A stretch of DNA of 64,000 nucleotides from Dryas octopetala (GCA_963921425.1 OY992837.1:16527896-16591895), one strand, 5' to 3'. Shown: positions 33,421 to 45,545, counted from the stretch's first letter. The notes: generated by a model not told the origin, from the letters alone. Numbers and translations are program-made.

Positions 33421-34281
33421 ATTTTTTTATTATAAAAGATATGTCCCGAAAAGCTTATGCCTTAACGCGTTGAGGCTTACGCCTCGCCTTCTACGACTAA
33501 AACGCCTTGCCTCATATTTTTGCGTCTAAAAACACTGCTCACCATTTCCAAATCATAACTCCTCGTGGTGTTTGTGAGTTGAGAATCAAGCAATCCTTGT
33601 AATTGTAATTGTACATAATTGTGTCTGCACTCATTCAAATATTTATATATTAACATAAATGAAATTATTATTAATTCAAATATTTCTAATTGCCTCTTAC
33701 ATATATAGTAATATAGTATTGCTAATATAAACACACAATAAACCTAAATATCAGTTAAGTCAACACCATATAGAAAAAATATAAACTTTTTGTATACTTA
33801 TTAAAAAATATAGACACTAATCAGTATATCAAGTAAAAACATAATTTACGAGTAATAGGAAAGTTAAATTACATGGTCAAATTCAAATGGTTGTCTGATT
33901 AATTGCATTTGTGGAGGCATTGCATTTGCCTCATTAATTGGAAATTGCAAGCTTAAATTTTCGACCTTGAGAAGTTGGAGCATTTAGAAAAAAAAAAAGC
34001 TAAACAAACATAATAATCTCAAACTCAAACTCATAATGAAACTAAAGATTACCTGTGAAAGCTGGGAGGCCTCCATGTAATAAACTATGCTCGAGACACA
34101 TGGTTGAATGAGGTTGCTGCTATGTATTTTATTATGTCAAGGCATAAATAATACAATAGAATCTTAACTTATAGTAGCTAACTGAAAACAATACAACCAA
34201 AATGAATAGAAAAAAGAAGACTATAGAAGAAAAATATATGATACCTGCACAAAGTATGATAGAAGAGGCAAATATCTCTCT
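33421..34281. other. AT-rich intergenic DNA
   Basis: No gene or element was recognised between the SINE-like repeat and the FRS pseudogene. Confidence 0.4.
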
Positions 34282-36527
34282 TTAAAACTTGGAGATGTTT
34301 GGCATAGAACTTTGTGTAGCAGGAACACCTTTGGAATCAACACTTGATGCTTTATTTCGAGGCCTTTTCTTCCTTATGGCCTTTTTTCAAAGCACATTTT
34401 GGCCTACTAGAACTACCACCGACTCTAGCTTTAATTTTAATCCTTTCACTCTACAATTATCATCCTTACAATTACTTTCATTGTTAGATATATGTGAGAT
34501 CACTTGAAGAGCTTCTTGATTTTTTTTTTCTTTCAAACATGCATCTATCTCTGCTAAGGTGTTGTTCAGTCCCAATATAGCAATCTTATATGTTTCATTA
34601 GATTCTGCAGCCCTTGTTGCTAGCTGAATATACAATCGACATAGCTCTTTGTAACGCCTTACTAATTTTTATATTTGGATCATTTTCACTTATTAGCTTG
34701 TGAACAATTTTTTCACTCGTAGCCTTTATGATTTTTGTCCATCTCTTCAAAATGAATTGAGTAGGAATACTCTTAATATTCCTTGCACAGAGAATTACCT
34801 TTAAACCATGTGCACACAAGTGAATTGAGTGGAACGTTACGATGTGGTGGCAATGCCTCCCATGAGGGATAATTAAGTTCATACTTGCTCATTGTTCCAT
34901 TCTCGCCAAGGGAGTTTAAGGCACAATCATGAGCTTTAAGTGCTTTAAAGAAGTATGTCAGTTACAAGTATGATTTGCTGCGATTTTTTCAACATTTTCA
35001 AAGATTGGTTGACGATCGTCATTATGAAGAGTTGAAGGCTGAATTTAAAGTAAGTCAAAATTCTCCTGCTTTGTCATTTTCGATGGAAATCTTAAAGCCT
35101 GCAGCAACAATTTACACACCACAAGTGTTTAAAATGTTTCAGTTTGAGTTATGTAAAGTATTATTCATGCTTTGACTACGTTGGGTGGTGATGATATCTG
35201 CACAAAAATTTTCTCGCTCATAAACTAAGGCCGATTTCTCCTTTTTAGCAAATAATCGACTTAATCTATCATTGTCTTTAAGATCATATTTTTCAAGGAT
35301 ATTCTTCCAAGCATTTAAAAAGTCTTATTCATCCTCATAATCATATATGCAAATTTTAAAGTCTTTGGTAAAATCCTTGAATTTCTCAAAAACACTACTA
35401 AGGTTCTTGGCTGCATTTTGATATATTTGCCAAATGCATAAACGATGACATGTTTTTAGCCATTGTGAAGCTAACGCCTTAGCCATTGCAGGATCTTGGT
35501 CTGTAAGAATAGTTTTTGGTTGCTTCCCAGACGTAGCCTTGGCAAAAGTGTCAAACAACCACATGAAAGTTTCAGCATTCTCTGCGTATAATAATCCAGC
35601 ACCAAATATAATCGTTTGCTTATAATTATTGACACCAACAAACAATGCAAAATGTCTTCCTTCTTTATTTTTTTTATAGGTAGTATCAAAACAGAACACA
35701 TCACCAAAATAATCATAATCAACCATCATCCTTGCATCAGCCCAAAAAATGTTGGTGATCAAATCATCTTCATCCACTTGTATGGCATAGAAAAAATTAG
35801 GATCGTTCGATCAATTGCATTTGTTGCAAATATTCCAACACACCACTTGTATCCCCTAACTTCACTTCTCTTGGAACGCAAATAATTCTTATAATCATTA
35901 GGAATAAATCCAAGACTTTGACGACCATCAGCTTGTCTACTTAAAATTTCAAGAGTTGCTTTTGGAGCAATTCCTGAACTATCAGCCGTATCAGCTTGAG
36001 TTGTTTGTGAAAGAGTCATGTTCCTATGAGACTGAAAAAATTAAGTGAGTCTTACTAGAACTTGAAATCCCATGTGTATGATTATGAACAAATTCTACAA
36101 TACAGTACTTACCAGTTAATCGACAATTAATCTTCATCCTTGCTAGACACTCAAATCTTGTCTTAGCATGTTGAGAACTCACATTAGCATCACGCTTATC
36201 TTTTCCATGCTTACCTTCAGCCGAGCAAACGAAAATCATATCTCTCAACTTGCCATCTTTGAAGGTATGCGATTTATTTCTTCTTATACTAAAACCAACA
36301 TAATATGCATATCTATTGTAAAACTGAAATGCTTCATCTTCTGTTTCAAACTTCATGTCAATTGTTGGAATTAATTCTATCTAAATTCTAGAATGAATCA
36401 AATCAACTTTTCCATTGGCCTTTATAGCTTCTGCTAGCTGTACTTCATGACCTTTATCTTCTACAAAATTGTTCAAGTCACCATAATCAAAATCCAACTT
36501 ACAATATATTTGAATTCCATCTTCCAT
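34282..36527 (-). pseudogene. FAR1-RELATED SEQUENCE (FRS) protein, decayed
   Basis: Minus-strand reading from an ATG at 36527 to a TAA at 34282 covers a whole FRS protein in broken frames. The FAR1 DNA-binding domain comes first (FYNRYAYYVGFSIRRNKSHT, with CSAEGKHGK, 36356-36060). The MULE transposase core follows (FGDVFCFDTTYKKNKEGRHF, TILTDQDPAMAKALA, 35777-35325). The SWIM zinc finger remains as HSIHLCAHGLKVILCARNIK (about 34860-34780), and the tail ends with KKRPRNKASSVDSKG. Intact FRS proteins are light-signalling transcription factors derived from Mutator transposases. Here there is a TAG in the N-terminal segment (~36383), a frameshift at the T-run near 36035, two more around 35760-35880, and a stop at 35325. 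It is not functional. Confidence 0.8.
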
Positions 36528-37340
36528 AAAGTATCCTTAAAAAAAAAAAAAAAAACTTATCAACAAATATAAAAAATGCTACAAGGTTAACAAAAAACCA
36601 ACTGCTTTTATGTTAGAATCGGTCAAAGATAGATGCTATATATGCAGATACAATATTAATTTTGTTACTAAATGTCATTTCAGGTATGCTGACATTATTA
36701 AAAAAGCCAAATGATCTACGGCTTATTTTTAGGATTTTAAAGATCATCGGTGTTTTGAAGTGTAAAATAATTATTTCATAAACAAAGACAAAGATATATG
36801 ACAATTTTTCCCACGGCCTCAACTAAAAGTAAGATAGACAAAGAGTGATATGATCCTATCAATACCCAGCCAAACACCGGTAAAATATAAGGAATATTAT
36901 TATATATTGAACATATGAAAAAGAAAAAAAAAAAAAAAGAACTTATTGGGGTTGGTGGTGAGAGTTTCGCAAGACAATTTGACTTGGTAGATGTTGTTCC
37001 ATGGCTCAGGTGAAAGTGAAAAACATTAGTCGTCTGACCGGTGATTGTTTTGTTGCCTTCTTGCTGGCTGGAGATCGACGTTGAAGACGAGTAAGAATGG
37101 CTGTAGTGCAGAGTTTTTTTTTTTTTTTTTCTCTCTTAGATGGAAGAACAAAGAAGAGGTAGAAGAAGAAGGGACTCGCATGAAAGACGTGTGACTTCCT
37201 TATTTATTTGATTTTTTTATTTAAATAAGAGTGTTAATAGTGTTAGATGGCTATTAAAAGTGTTACGTTAAATGGCTGTTAAAAGTGTGAAGTGGTTGTA
37301 CAAGTGTCGAATTTTAAGATAGGGGATAGAGGATTTGGAC
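36528..37340. other. Upstream region of the FRS pseudogene
   Basis: A/T runs dominate. A GC-richer patch at 36955-37110 could be a former 5' UTR exon of the minus-strand FRS gene. Nothing else was recognised. Confidence 0.35.
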
Positions 37341-37344
37341 TCAT

Positions 37345-37975
37345 TTTCATTCTTACTACACACCCCTTTTCATTACACACTCCTATTTTTAAAGATTTTA
37401 TTTCTCATTACACACCGTAATATTTTTCAAAAACCCTCACTACAAAAAAAAACCCCCCAATGACAGAGCCCAACCCCACCCCGTCTGCAGCCTCCCTCCC
37501 CATTACTAGACTCCGCCATCCTCGTCGCCGGAGCGGCAGAGCTCCTCCTCCTCTCTTTCTCTTTTTCTTTCTCTCTCGTCGCACACTCTCTGCCTGATTG
37601 AAAGGGAGGTCGGGTACCATACCAGCCTCTAGATCGGAAGTGGTCAACCTTCGATCTGAAGGACGGCAACTTTCCATCCGGTAGGAGAGGTGCGAAGAGA
37701 GATAAAAGGAAGAAGAGAGAGAGAGAGAGAGAGATGAAGGTGCCAGCGGCGTGGGGTTTGACCCTCGGCGACGAGGGTGGTGGCCGGGTGGTTGGAGTCC
37801 GACAAGGGCTTAGGCTAGATTCTGTTTAATTTTGAGTTTTTTTTTTTTCATTCAAAAAATCTTTTTTAAAAAAAAAAAAATTGTCCTTTATTGTTTTTTG
37901 ATATTGGCAATTTCAAAAATTAAATAGAGAGGATGTGTAATGAGAAGAAATTGGGTGTGCATATAGCAACACTCT
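37345..37975. mobile_element. Possible foldback element with GC-rich core
   Basis: The outer parts carry mirrored 'cacaccccttttcattacacactcc' (left) and 'tgtgtaatgagaagaaattgggtgtgc' (right). They enclose a GC-rich core (37450-37810) with a GA run (37715-37735). The core has no sustained frame with recognisable similarity and may be captured 5' UTR sequence. Confidence 0.4.
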
Positions 37976-38369
37976 TTGAAAATTGCAATTACTTTTGTTC
38001 AATAAACTGCCTTTTATTCTCATTAGTTTTGAGAAAATTAGGATTAACTACCTAATTCTAATAACTTTTTGGAATACCAGCACATGACTATTTTTTTTAG
38101 TTTGGCTACTAACTTTCTTAAAAACATTTTAGATTAGATACCAAACCTTCTTTCCAGCCTAGCCCATTTCTAGTGGGCTTATTTCATATTTCGATTTTGC
38201 CCTTGGCCAGTTTATTGGGTTTAGTATAATTAATAATTGTTAAAAAATTATTGTTTGGTCATTGTGCGAACAGTTACAACTAAATTATGACAGTCACAAC
38301 TTAGATTTAATTAGTTGTGACTGACTGGATTAATTATTTTTTAAAAAAATATATATATATATATATATA

Positions 38370-39518
38370 CAGGAGGCTTCAGTTACGGGATCCCGCATCC
38401 CAGCCTATTTGCGGGACTTGATTGCTGGCCGTTGGATCTCTTTTAATGAGATCCAACAGTGGATATTTTAACTCTCTCTAACCCCGCATAACCCACTTAA
38501 CCCATCCCCCAACAACCCGTGTAAGTGTAGCTACAGAGAAAACCCACACCTGAAGAAGAAAACCCACCCTTGCGCCCACGACCCAGCAACCGACCACCAC
38601 CATCACCCAGCTCGCCGTCGACCCCCCCCCCTTCCGACCTAAGCTTACCGGCGAACACACCAGGCGCCGGCCACCCTCCCGAGCTCACACTCTCCCCTCA
38701 TTCTCTCTCTCGCCCCGTGTCTCTCTCTCTGCTCTCCCCCTCTGTGCGTAGCACCGGCCATCAACGTCGGCCTCCCCTCGCAGTCGCCACTCTCCGGTGA
38801 CCTTCCCTCAGGCCGGCGACCTCGCCCAGCACTCCTCCAGCCAGCCCAGCCGCGCGCACAGAAAACCCAGAAAACCAGCAATTTGGCTCGCCTTTGTCTC
38901 GTCGGATTCTGACCAATTTCCAGCGCCAATCACCTCCTTTTTTGGTGAGATTTCTTCCTCTTCCTTTGGGCTTTTATTTTCCTAACTGATATTGATTAGA
39001 TTCGAGTATATAGGAATTTGAAAATTTTGGGTTTTGAAGCCATTCAGGTTGTTCCTAAATTTTCGGACTAGAGGGCTATTTTGTTGATTTGAATAATAAA
39101 TTCTATTCCTAGGAACCCCAATTGTGGTTTAAGATTGAAGGATTTGAGTGGGTTTTGAGGAATTAGGCATTTCTTGGTTGAATTTAGAGTTGGGGCAGCC
39201 ACCTTGGGTAGCACCCATAGTAACTCCGAACCCCCCACTGCCATTCGTGAAACTACGGATTATTTTGGGCATTTGTGCTTGGTATTGAAAGAGTTGCTGC
39301 ATTGTTGGTTGCTGCATTGTTGGTTAGTCCTGTACAATTTTGGTTAGTCTTGTTGGTTGCTGAATTGTCTTGTACAATTCTATAATGTTTCTAAATTATA
39401 TGAATCTGAAATCATGAACACTAGATGGATTGGATAGCTCCATGTATTCAATTTATTTGGGCTTTTATTCTTAGAATTTGGGGTTTTCAAAATGCAGGTG
39501 CAGTGACTGCCTAACTTG
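38370..39518 (+). repeat. Left terminal inverted repeat
   Basis: The arm includes a GC- and CpG-rich stretch (38570-38945) resembling a plant 5' UTR, ending in a donor-like ttggtgag at about 38943. An AT-rich, intron-like part follows. The arm therefore may act as promoter and first exon for the GRF gene in the core. Confidence 0.85.
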
Positions 39519-39670
39519 TGGTTGCAATTTTTTTTTTTTTTTTTGTGTGTGTGTAGATTTTAGTAGTTCTAAAATATCATTGCATAAAGTTCCCTCAGTT
39601 TGGTCTTCTCATTGAATGATAAGCATGGACAAAAGTGCATAATGGTAGCTGGTAATCAGTGAAATCCACA

Positions 39671-40081
39671 ATGTCTAATCGTAGCGGAAGCAGTAGCAGT
39701 GAAGTTCAACATAGGCCAAGACAACAACAATGTGTGTGTGGCAGTGTTTTGGAGTTGAAAATGTCTAAAACAGATAGGAATCCAAACCGTCTGTTTTGGA
39801 CATGCATGAATTGTGGGAAATTTATATGGGCTATTGAGAATTTAATTGATGACGTTCATGAATTAACAGTAAGATTTGATGTAATTGAGCAACAGCTTCG
39901 AACAATGAGAAATTTGAACGAGACTGTGATTCGATTATCTGCACAGGTAGCCCATATTTCAAGAAAAAATGTAGAGCTTGAGGAAGAACTCCAGAGGAGG
40001 AACCAAGCTAGATTTGGCTTTCTCATGAAAACTGTTGTACTACTTTTGATGTTTTTTATGTTTAAAGTTACTTTGTTGTAA
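39671..40081 (+). CDS. GRF-type zinc-finger membrane protein inside the TIR element
   Basis: 136 residues from ATG 39671. The Ser/Gln-rich start is followed by a GRF zinc finger: Cys21-Val-Cys23-Gly, then RLFWTCMNCGKFIWA with Cys45 and Cys48. A predicted coiled coil (~58-115) and one C-terminal hydrophobic segment (~117-136, VVLLLMFFMFKVTLL) complete it. GRF fingers bind single-stranded nucleic acid in some proteins; small plant GRF-plus-membrane-segment proteins have no established role. An acceptor-like 'ggtaatcag' at about 39650-39658 just upstream would pair with the donor in the left arm, giving a spliced leader. It could be a captured host gene or an element-encoded accessory protein. 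Confidence 0.65.
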   Translation: MSNRSGSSSSEVQHRPRQQQCVCGSVLELKMSKTDRNPNRLFWTCMNCGKFIWAIENLIDDVHELTVRFDVIEQQLRTMRNLNETVIRLSAQVAHISRKNVELEEELQRRNQARFGFLMKTVVLLLMFFMFKVTLL

Positions 40082-41498
40082 TGTTTATTCCTTTTGTAAC
40101 AAGAACAAACTTGGTTGTATTATTGCTTTGGAATGAGGTATTCAAATCCTTACTTTTGTAATGGTTATGTATGAATGATGGCCATGTGTGTTCTAAAAAT
40201 TTGACAATGTTCTTGGTAGAATGATTATTGCATTAATTGGTATGAAGCTCTTTGTCTTTGTGTTGGAAGCCAGAATCATTCAGTACAACCCACATAACTT
40301 TAAAATCACCAACCAAATTGGATTATGTTTGAAGAAAAGTTTAAACACAAGTACATTATCTCATTGCTCGAGAAACTATGCTCTGATCACTTTCATGTTT
40401 ACTGTATGTAATCAAAATGCAAAAAGACAAACTTCGAATGAGTTGGAATGTCAAACTTAACATTTTTCAAATCAATATTTGTCCTAAAGCACCATAAATG
40501 GAGATACAAATGGAGATACAAATAGTCCACTGCACCAACAGAACATATATTTGCATTTCTAGCGACTTCTTATTTCATACAATGGGTGGTTAGTCAGGGC
40601 AGATTAGGTATCGAGGGTGTATGTCAGAAGTCATATAGTATATATAGAAGGCATTCACATTTTGTCTGCATCTTCTGAAGTTTGTAAAACCAACAAAAAA
40701 ATCTTCAACAGGAAAAACCCGAAGGGGTGCAGCAGGTCTTGGCGGAGCCACTTCTCAAAGAACTTTATTGATTTTAAGGCACTGCAACTGCTACTTAGCA
40801 AGGGAGTTTTACAGCTTTAAAAATCATGTCTTATTGGTACTAGCATTGCAAGAGGTAATATCAATACAGATTTTTACACTTGCCAAAACCAAATATATGC
40901 AACCTGGCTCAAATACTTTTATTTCACCCAGATATTCTGTATAGGAACAACAATTGAAGATCCCAGAGCAGGACAGTAGTGGAGAAATCCCAGGGGCCAA
41001 GTGAGTGCAGAAGCACAAAACCAATGAAGCAGAACCAGACGACACCTCAACACAAAAAGCAAAAAATGTGAAGAAACTCATCATGAAACGACAATTCATT
41101 CCTCTATTACACTAACATGAACACAGAAATGTACACACATGGCCTCATGCATACATGATACAAGTGTATGTCTATGTGCAGGCCAGGAACAGTATTACAA
41201 ACATCAATGATTTATCTGTGCTTCAACTTATTTTTTAATCTTCATATATCCTCTCACTTGAAATTGCTACTTCATTCTCATTCACATTCTAGTATGTGAG
41301 CTATTGTTGTCAGCTTATTAGTTCGGTCATTGCAAAGGAACTTCTACTTGATACCAGGAATTCCTAACTCCACCTTTATAGCATGTTTGTGCCATAGTAC
41401 GTGTGTGTGTGTGTGTGTGAACACTGAAGGGCAAAAGGTCATGGTATCAATTATCATGTGATTTGATGGCAACATGATGATTTGAAACTCTACCGTGT
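40082..41498. other. Non-coding core of the TIR element
   Basis: Presumed 3' UTR and spacer of the GRF gene, with no second gene seen. A (GT)n microsatellite lies at about 41400-41420. Confidence 0.45.
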
Positions 41499-42648
41499 CA
41501 AGTTAGGCAGTCACTGCACCTGCATTTTGAAAACCCCAAATTCTAAGAATAAAAGCCCAAATAAATTGAATACATGGAGCTATCCAATCCATCTAGTGTT
41601 CATGATTTCAGATTCATATAATTTAGAAACATTATAGAATTGTACAAGACAATTCAGCAACCAACAAGACTAACCAAAATTGTACAGGACTAACCAACAA
41701 TGCAGCAACCAACAATGCAGCAACTCTTTCAATACCAAGCACAAATGCCCAAAATAATCCGTAGTTTCACGAATGGCAGTGGGGGGTTCGGAGTTACTAT
41801 GGGTGCTACCCAAGGTGGCTGCCCCAACTCTAAATTCAACCAAGAAATGCCTAATTCCTCAAACCCACTCAAATCCTTCAATCTTAAACCACAATTGGGG
41901 TTCCTAGGAATAGAATTTATTATTCAAATCAACAAAATAGCCCTCTAGTCCGAAAATTTAGGAACAACCCGAATGGCTTCAAAACCCAAAATTTTCAAAT
42001 TCCTATATACTCGAATCTAATCAATATCAGTTAGGAAAATAAAAGCCCAAAGGAAGAGGAAGAAATCTCACCAAAAATGGAGGTGATTGGCGCTGGAAAT
42101 TGGTCAGAATCCGACGAGACAAAGGCGAGCCAAACTGCTGGTTTTCTGGGTTTTCTGTGCGCGCGGCTGGGCTGGCTGGAGGAGTGCTGGGCGAGGTCGC
42201 CGGCCTGAGGGAAGGTCACCGGAGAGTGGCGACTGCGAGGGGAGGCCGGCGTTGATGGCCGGTGCTGCGCACAGAGGGGGAGAGCAGAGAGAGAGACACG
42301 GGGCAAGAGAGAGAATGAGGGGAGAGTGTGAGCTCGGGAGGGTGGCCGGCGCCTGGTGTGTTCGCCGGTAAGCTTAGGTCGGAAGGGGGGGGGGGGTCGA
42401 CGGCGAGCTGGGTGATGGTGGTGGTCGGTTGCTGGGTCGTGGGCGCAAGGGTGGGTTTTCTTCTTCAGGTGTGGGTTTTCTCTGTAGCTACACTTACACG
42501 GGTTGTTGGGGGATGGGTTAAGTGGGTTATGCGGGGTTAGAGAGAGTTAAAATATCCACTGTTGGATCTTATTAAAAGAGATCCAACGGCCAGCAATCAA
42601 GTCCCGCAAATAGGCTGGGATGCGGGATCCCGTAACTGAAGCCTCCTG
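41499..42648 (-). repeat. Right terminal inverted repeat
   Basis: Inverted copy of 38370-39518, including the same GC-rich leader-like segment and donor-like site, now pointing inward on the minus strand. Transcription from it would run antisense to the GRF gene. Confidence 0.85.
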
Positions 42649-43380
42649 TATATATATATACACAATATCATATAAATTAGGTTCAAAGCAATTACTTTAC
42701 ACAAAAGAAGACTTAGTGCATTATAGTGAGTGCCACAAAGGTTTTGAATTTTGATGTCAAATTGCGACTTTGTATTTGCATGTATGTTCAGTTTTCATTG
42801 TGACTTCTTTTCCATTCGTATGACAAGTGTGTGTTCGATCTTTTAATGTCTTCTAAATTATGATTTTCATTTTGCTACCTTTGTAATTTTTTCTTTGAGA
42901 GTAATAAGGTTAGAACCAATGAATCATTTGGGCTTTTGTTTCCTTTTTCCCCCCCTTTTTGGCAGAATAGGTTTACCGATACTTTTGCATTGATGTTGAT
43001 TATGTGTTTCCATATATTGTTCATGGGTTTGTCATTTTTTGAAATTAATTCATTGTTCAATGACCAACTCAGAGTTTTTTCAGTAAAACAAGTAATAAAA
43101 CTCAAAATGGGTAGTAAATAAGAATGCTGGTCTTGGTAAGCAAGGTTGCTTTAAGCCTTTTAACTCTGAATTTGTTCTCTGAGAATTTGAAATATTTTTG
43201 CTGGTTATGTAGGGGATACTTTGAACCTCTTCTCTATTTTACGTGAGCTTTTATGTTAAACATTTAGGTATTTTATGTTAAACTTATCTTTTTCTTAATA
43301 TTAGTCACAACTTCAAATTTTGTTATATGAGTTTTGAGGGTGGTTTAGGTGTACTTTCTATAGTTTGCATGCTGGAGTTT
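42649..43380. other. AT-rich sequence between two elements
   Basis: No gene was recognised. It may belong to the surrounding foldback family at 43380-45545. Confidence 0.35.
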
Positions 43381-43739
43381 ATGGTTTATCTTTTTCAAAT
43401 TGTGACAGTCATAACTTCATATTTAGTTGTGACTACAGAACAATCACAACTAAATTATGAGATAGTCACGGTTAAGTTAGACTTGATTGAATGTTTTTGA
43501 AAAAATTGTACTACAATGTAGTATAAATAGAGGTCAAAGCAATATTTTTTATACAAAATAATTACTAGTGCAATTGGGGAAGGTATCTCTTTCAACTTAC
43601 CATGACAGTCACAACAAATTGTGAGACAGTCACAGTTTAACTGGTGACTTGTGACTGAATTAAATTTTTTTTTTTTGAAATTGTATTACAATATTGGATA
43701 AATAGAGGTCAAAGTAATACTTTTATTGAAATTATTATG

Positions 43740-43800
43740 TAGTGTAGTGGTAAGAGGTGCCTCTTTCTCTTGCATGAGAGGGGTTCAAATCCCTTCTATG
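43740..43800 (+). repeat. tRNA-like promoter boxes (left copy)
   Basis: A-box-like TAGTGTAGTGGTAAGAG (43740-43756) and B-box GGTTCAAATCC (43782-43792). The B-box lies in a short stem like a T-arm, but there is no acceptor stem or normal anticodon arm, so this is a tRNA-derived repeat rather than a tRNA gene. Confidence 0.5.
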
Positions 43801-45209
43801 CCAAGTTGTTTTTGTGTTGTTGAACAGCGTTGGTCGGTGGTTGGTCGGACGGCGGTGGCCGGTGGTGGGCCGGACAGCGGTGGCAGGTGGTCGGCTGGAC
43901 GGAGGTGGCCGGTGGTTAGTTGGGAATTTTTTAAATTTTTTTTATTGTAGTGGCATATGATGTAATTTTTATGAATTCTAGTACCCTTCACTTTATTAGT
44001 TTGTTTGACTTTTCAACTAGTATCTAAACTAAAATGCTATTAAATTTTAGTACCTAAACTAAAAAATTATTAAAGTTTGGTATTTAAAGTCAATGGACCT
44101 ATTAGTTTTTAGTTGATGTCATTGTTATTTATTTATTATATATATATCTCCTTAATAGCAGTGTGCATTCTTAATTTAAAAACGATTTCAACTCGCAAAG
44201 TCTCAAAATAATGCCTTTAGAGAGACCTTAGATAATAGATCTTAATTCATCATAAGGTTGGCTGGTTATAACAATGTCGAGAGGATCTTTTATTAAAAAG
44301 TTATTTTGAATATTGCGAGAGATTCTAAATTAAACAGTAAATTTGGGCCTCCAAATAATGTTGTCATGGTTCATTAATTCACATATGGGTGCATTTGTGA
44401 CTCATTTATTTACAATAAGTAAAATACCAATGCATATTTACTCATTTTTTTCTTTTCAAGAAAATAAGGTTGAAAGCTACAATTACGACCCCTCAACAAA
44501 AATGTCAAATTTAAAACCACAACTACAACCCTCATTTTTGAATTTGACAATTTAAAATGTCAAATTTAAAACCACGACTACAAAAATGTCAAATTTAAAA
44601 CCGTTGCATGTTTACTCATTTTTTTCTTTTCAAGAAAAAAAAACTATGAAACCAGGACTACAAACCCTCAACAAAAATGTCAAATTTAAAAGCCATAAGA
44701 ACTGAGAGAGGCCATATCCAAGAAGAATGATTAGAATAACCGGCCATATCCGATTATGAATTTGTAAAATGACGTAATTTTTATTGATTAGTATGAGATC
44801 ACCAAAAAATGATTAGTAGAGGATCTAAATTCATTATTTAATATAAGGTTCATTGATTTTAACTACTAAACTTCAATAACTTTCTAGTTTAGGTACCAAA
44901 ATTAAATACCATTTTAGATTAGATATTAGTTGAATAGTCAAACCTTAATGAAATTAAAAAGCCTTCAACAGTTCTGTATTTACATGCTATGCCATTGTGA
45001 AAAGCACAAATCTACCCTTCCCTCATTAGCAACATGAATGACCTTCGACCACTGTTTTCCGGACGACCTCCGGCCAACGTCTTTCAGCTGTCCTTCGGCA
45101 GACTTCCGGCCACCGTCTTCTGGCCGACCTCAGGCTACAATCTTCCGGCCGACCTCCGACCATCCGGCCAAGCTCTACTCATTACACAAAAAATGAAATT
45201 TACATTTGA

Positions 45210-45271
45210 CATGGAGGGGATTCGAACCCCTCTCATTCAAGAGGAAAGAAATATCTCCCACCACTACACTA
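45210..45271 (-). repeat. tRNA-like promoter boxes (right copy)
   Basis: On the minus strand GTGTAGTGGTGGG (about 45271-45259) and GGGTTCGAATCC (45229-45218) mirror the left copy. The B-box here matches the eukaryotic consensus exactly. Confidence 0.5.
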
Positions 45272-45545
45272 AGTTAACTACTATGTAAAAGTATTGCCTT
45301 AACCTAATTTATACTATACTATTGTATATTTTTTTAAAAAAAATAATTAATCCAATTAGTCACAACTAAATCTAAAGTTATGACTATCACAACTAAAAAA
45401 AAAAATCTAAAGTTATGACTATCACAATTAAGTTGTGACTGTCTTTAGATTTAGTTGTGACAGATTTAAGATGTGACTATCTCACAACTAAATCTAAAGT
45501 GTGACTGATTTAGTTGTGAATGATATTCATAACTAAAAAATCCCT

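Larger units (their letters stand above)
38370..42648. mobile_element. 4.28-kb element with ~1.15-kb terminal inverted repeats
   Basis: Arms 38370-39518 and 42648-41499 are inverted copies with only about ten differences that I can see, plus a C-run length change (10 versus 12). Ends read CAGGAGGCTTCAGTTACGGG. The element sits in a TA repeat, so target duplications of 2, 4, 6, 8 or 10 bp all fit, while 3 or 9 bp do not. The 1980-bp core holds a GRF zinc-finger gene. No transposase was recognised. The high arm identity indicates recent insertion or gene conversion. Superfamily is undecided (hAT or Tc1/mariner-like by duplication length). Confidence 0.85.
43380..45545. mobile_element. Large foldback with tRNA-like boxes in both arms
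   Basis: Left arm (~43380-44110) and right arm (~45545-44860, inverted) share, in order, a 'agttgtgactgtcacaac' palindrome cluster, a tRNA-like A-box/B-box pair, a GC-rich 'ggtggccgg' minisatellite, and the phrase 'ctaaactaaaa..attaaa'. The spacer at 44110-44860 has repeated 'aaatgtcaaatttaaaacca'. Arms are clearly diverged, so this is older than the neighbouring TIR element. No transposase was seen. Confidence 0.6.

Noticed and set aside
37437..37455. CACTACAAAAAAA resembling a CACTA terminus
   Set aside because: No subterminal repeats, no partner end and no 3-bp duplication; likely chance in A-rich sequence.
42087..42371. 94-codon frame also found inverted at 38645-38929
   Set aside because: It is the same CpG-rich sequence in both terminal inverted repeats; composition is low-complexity Arg/Gly and no family is recognisable.
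43740..43800. Possible tRNA gene
   Set aside because: A and B boxes are present but the acceptor and anticodon stems cannot form; better explained as a tRNA-derived repeat.
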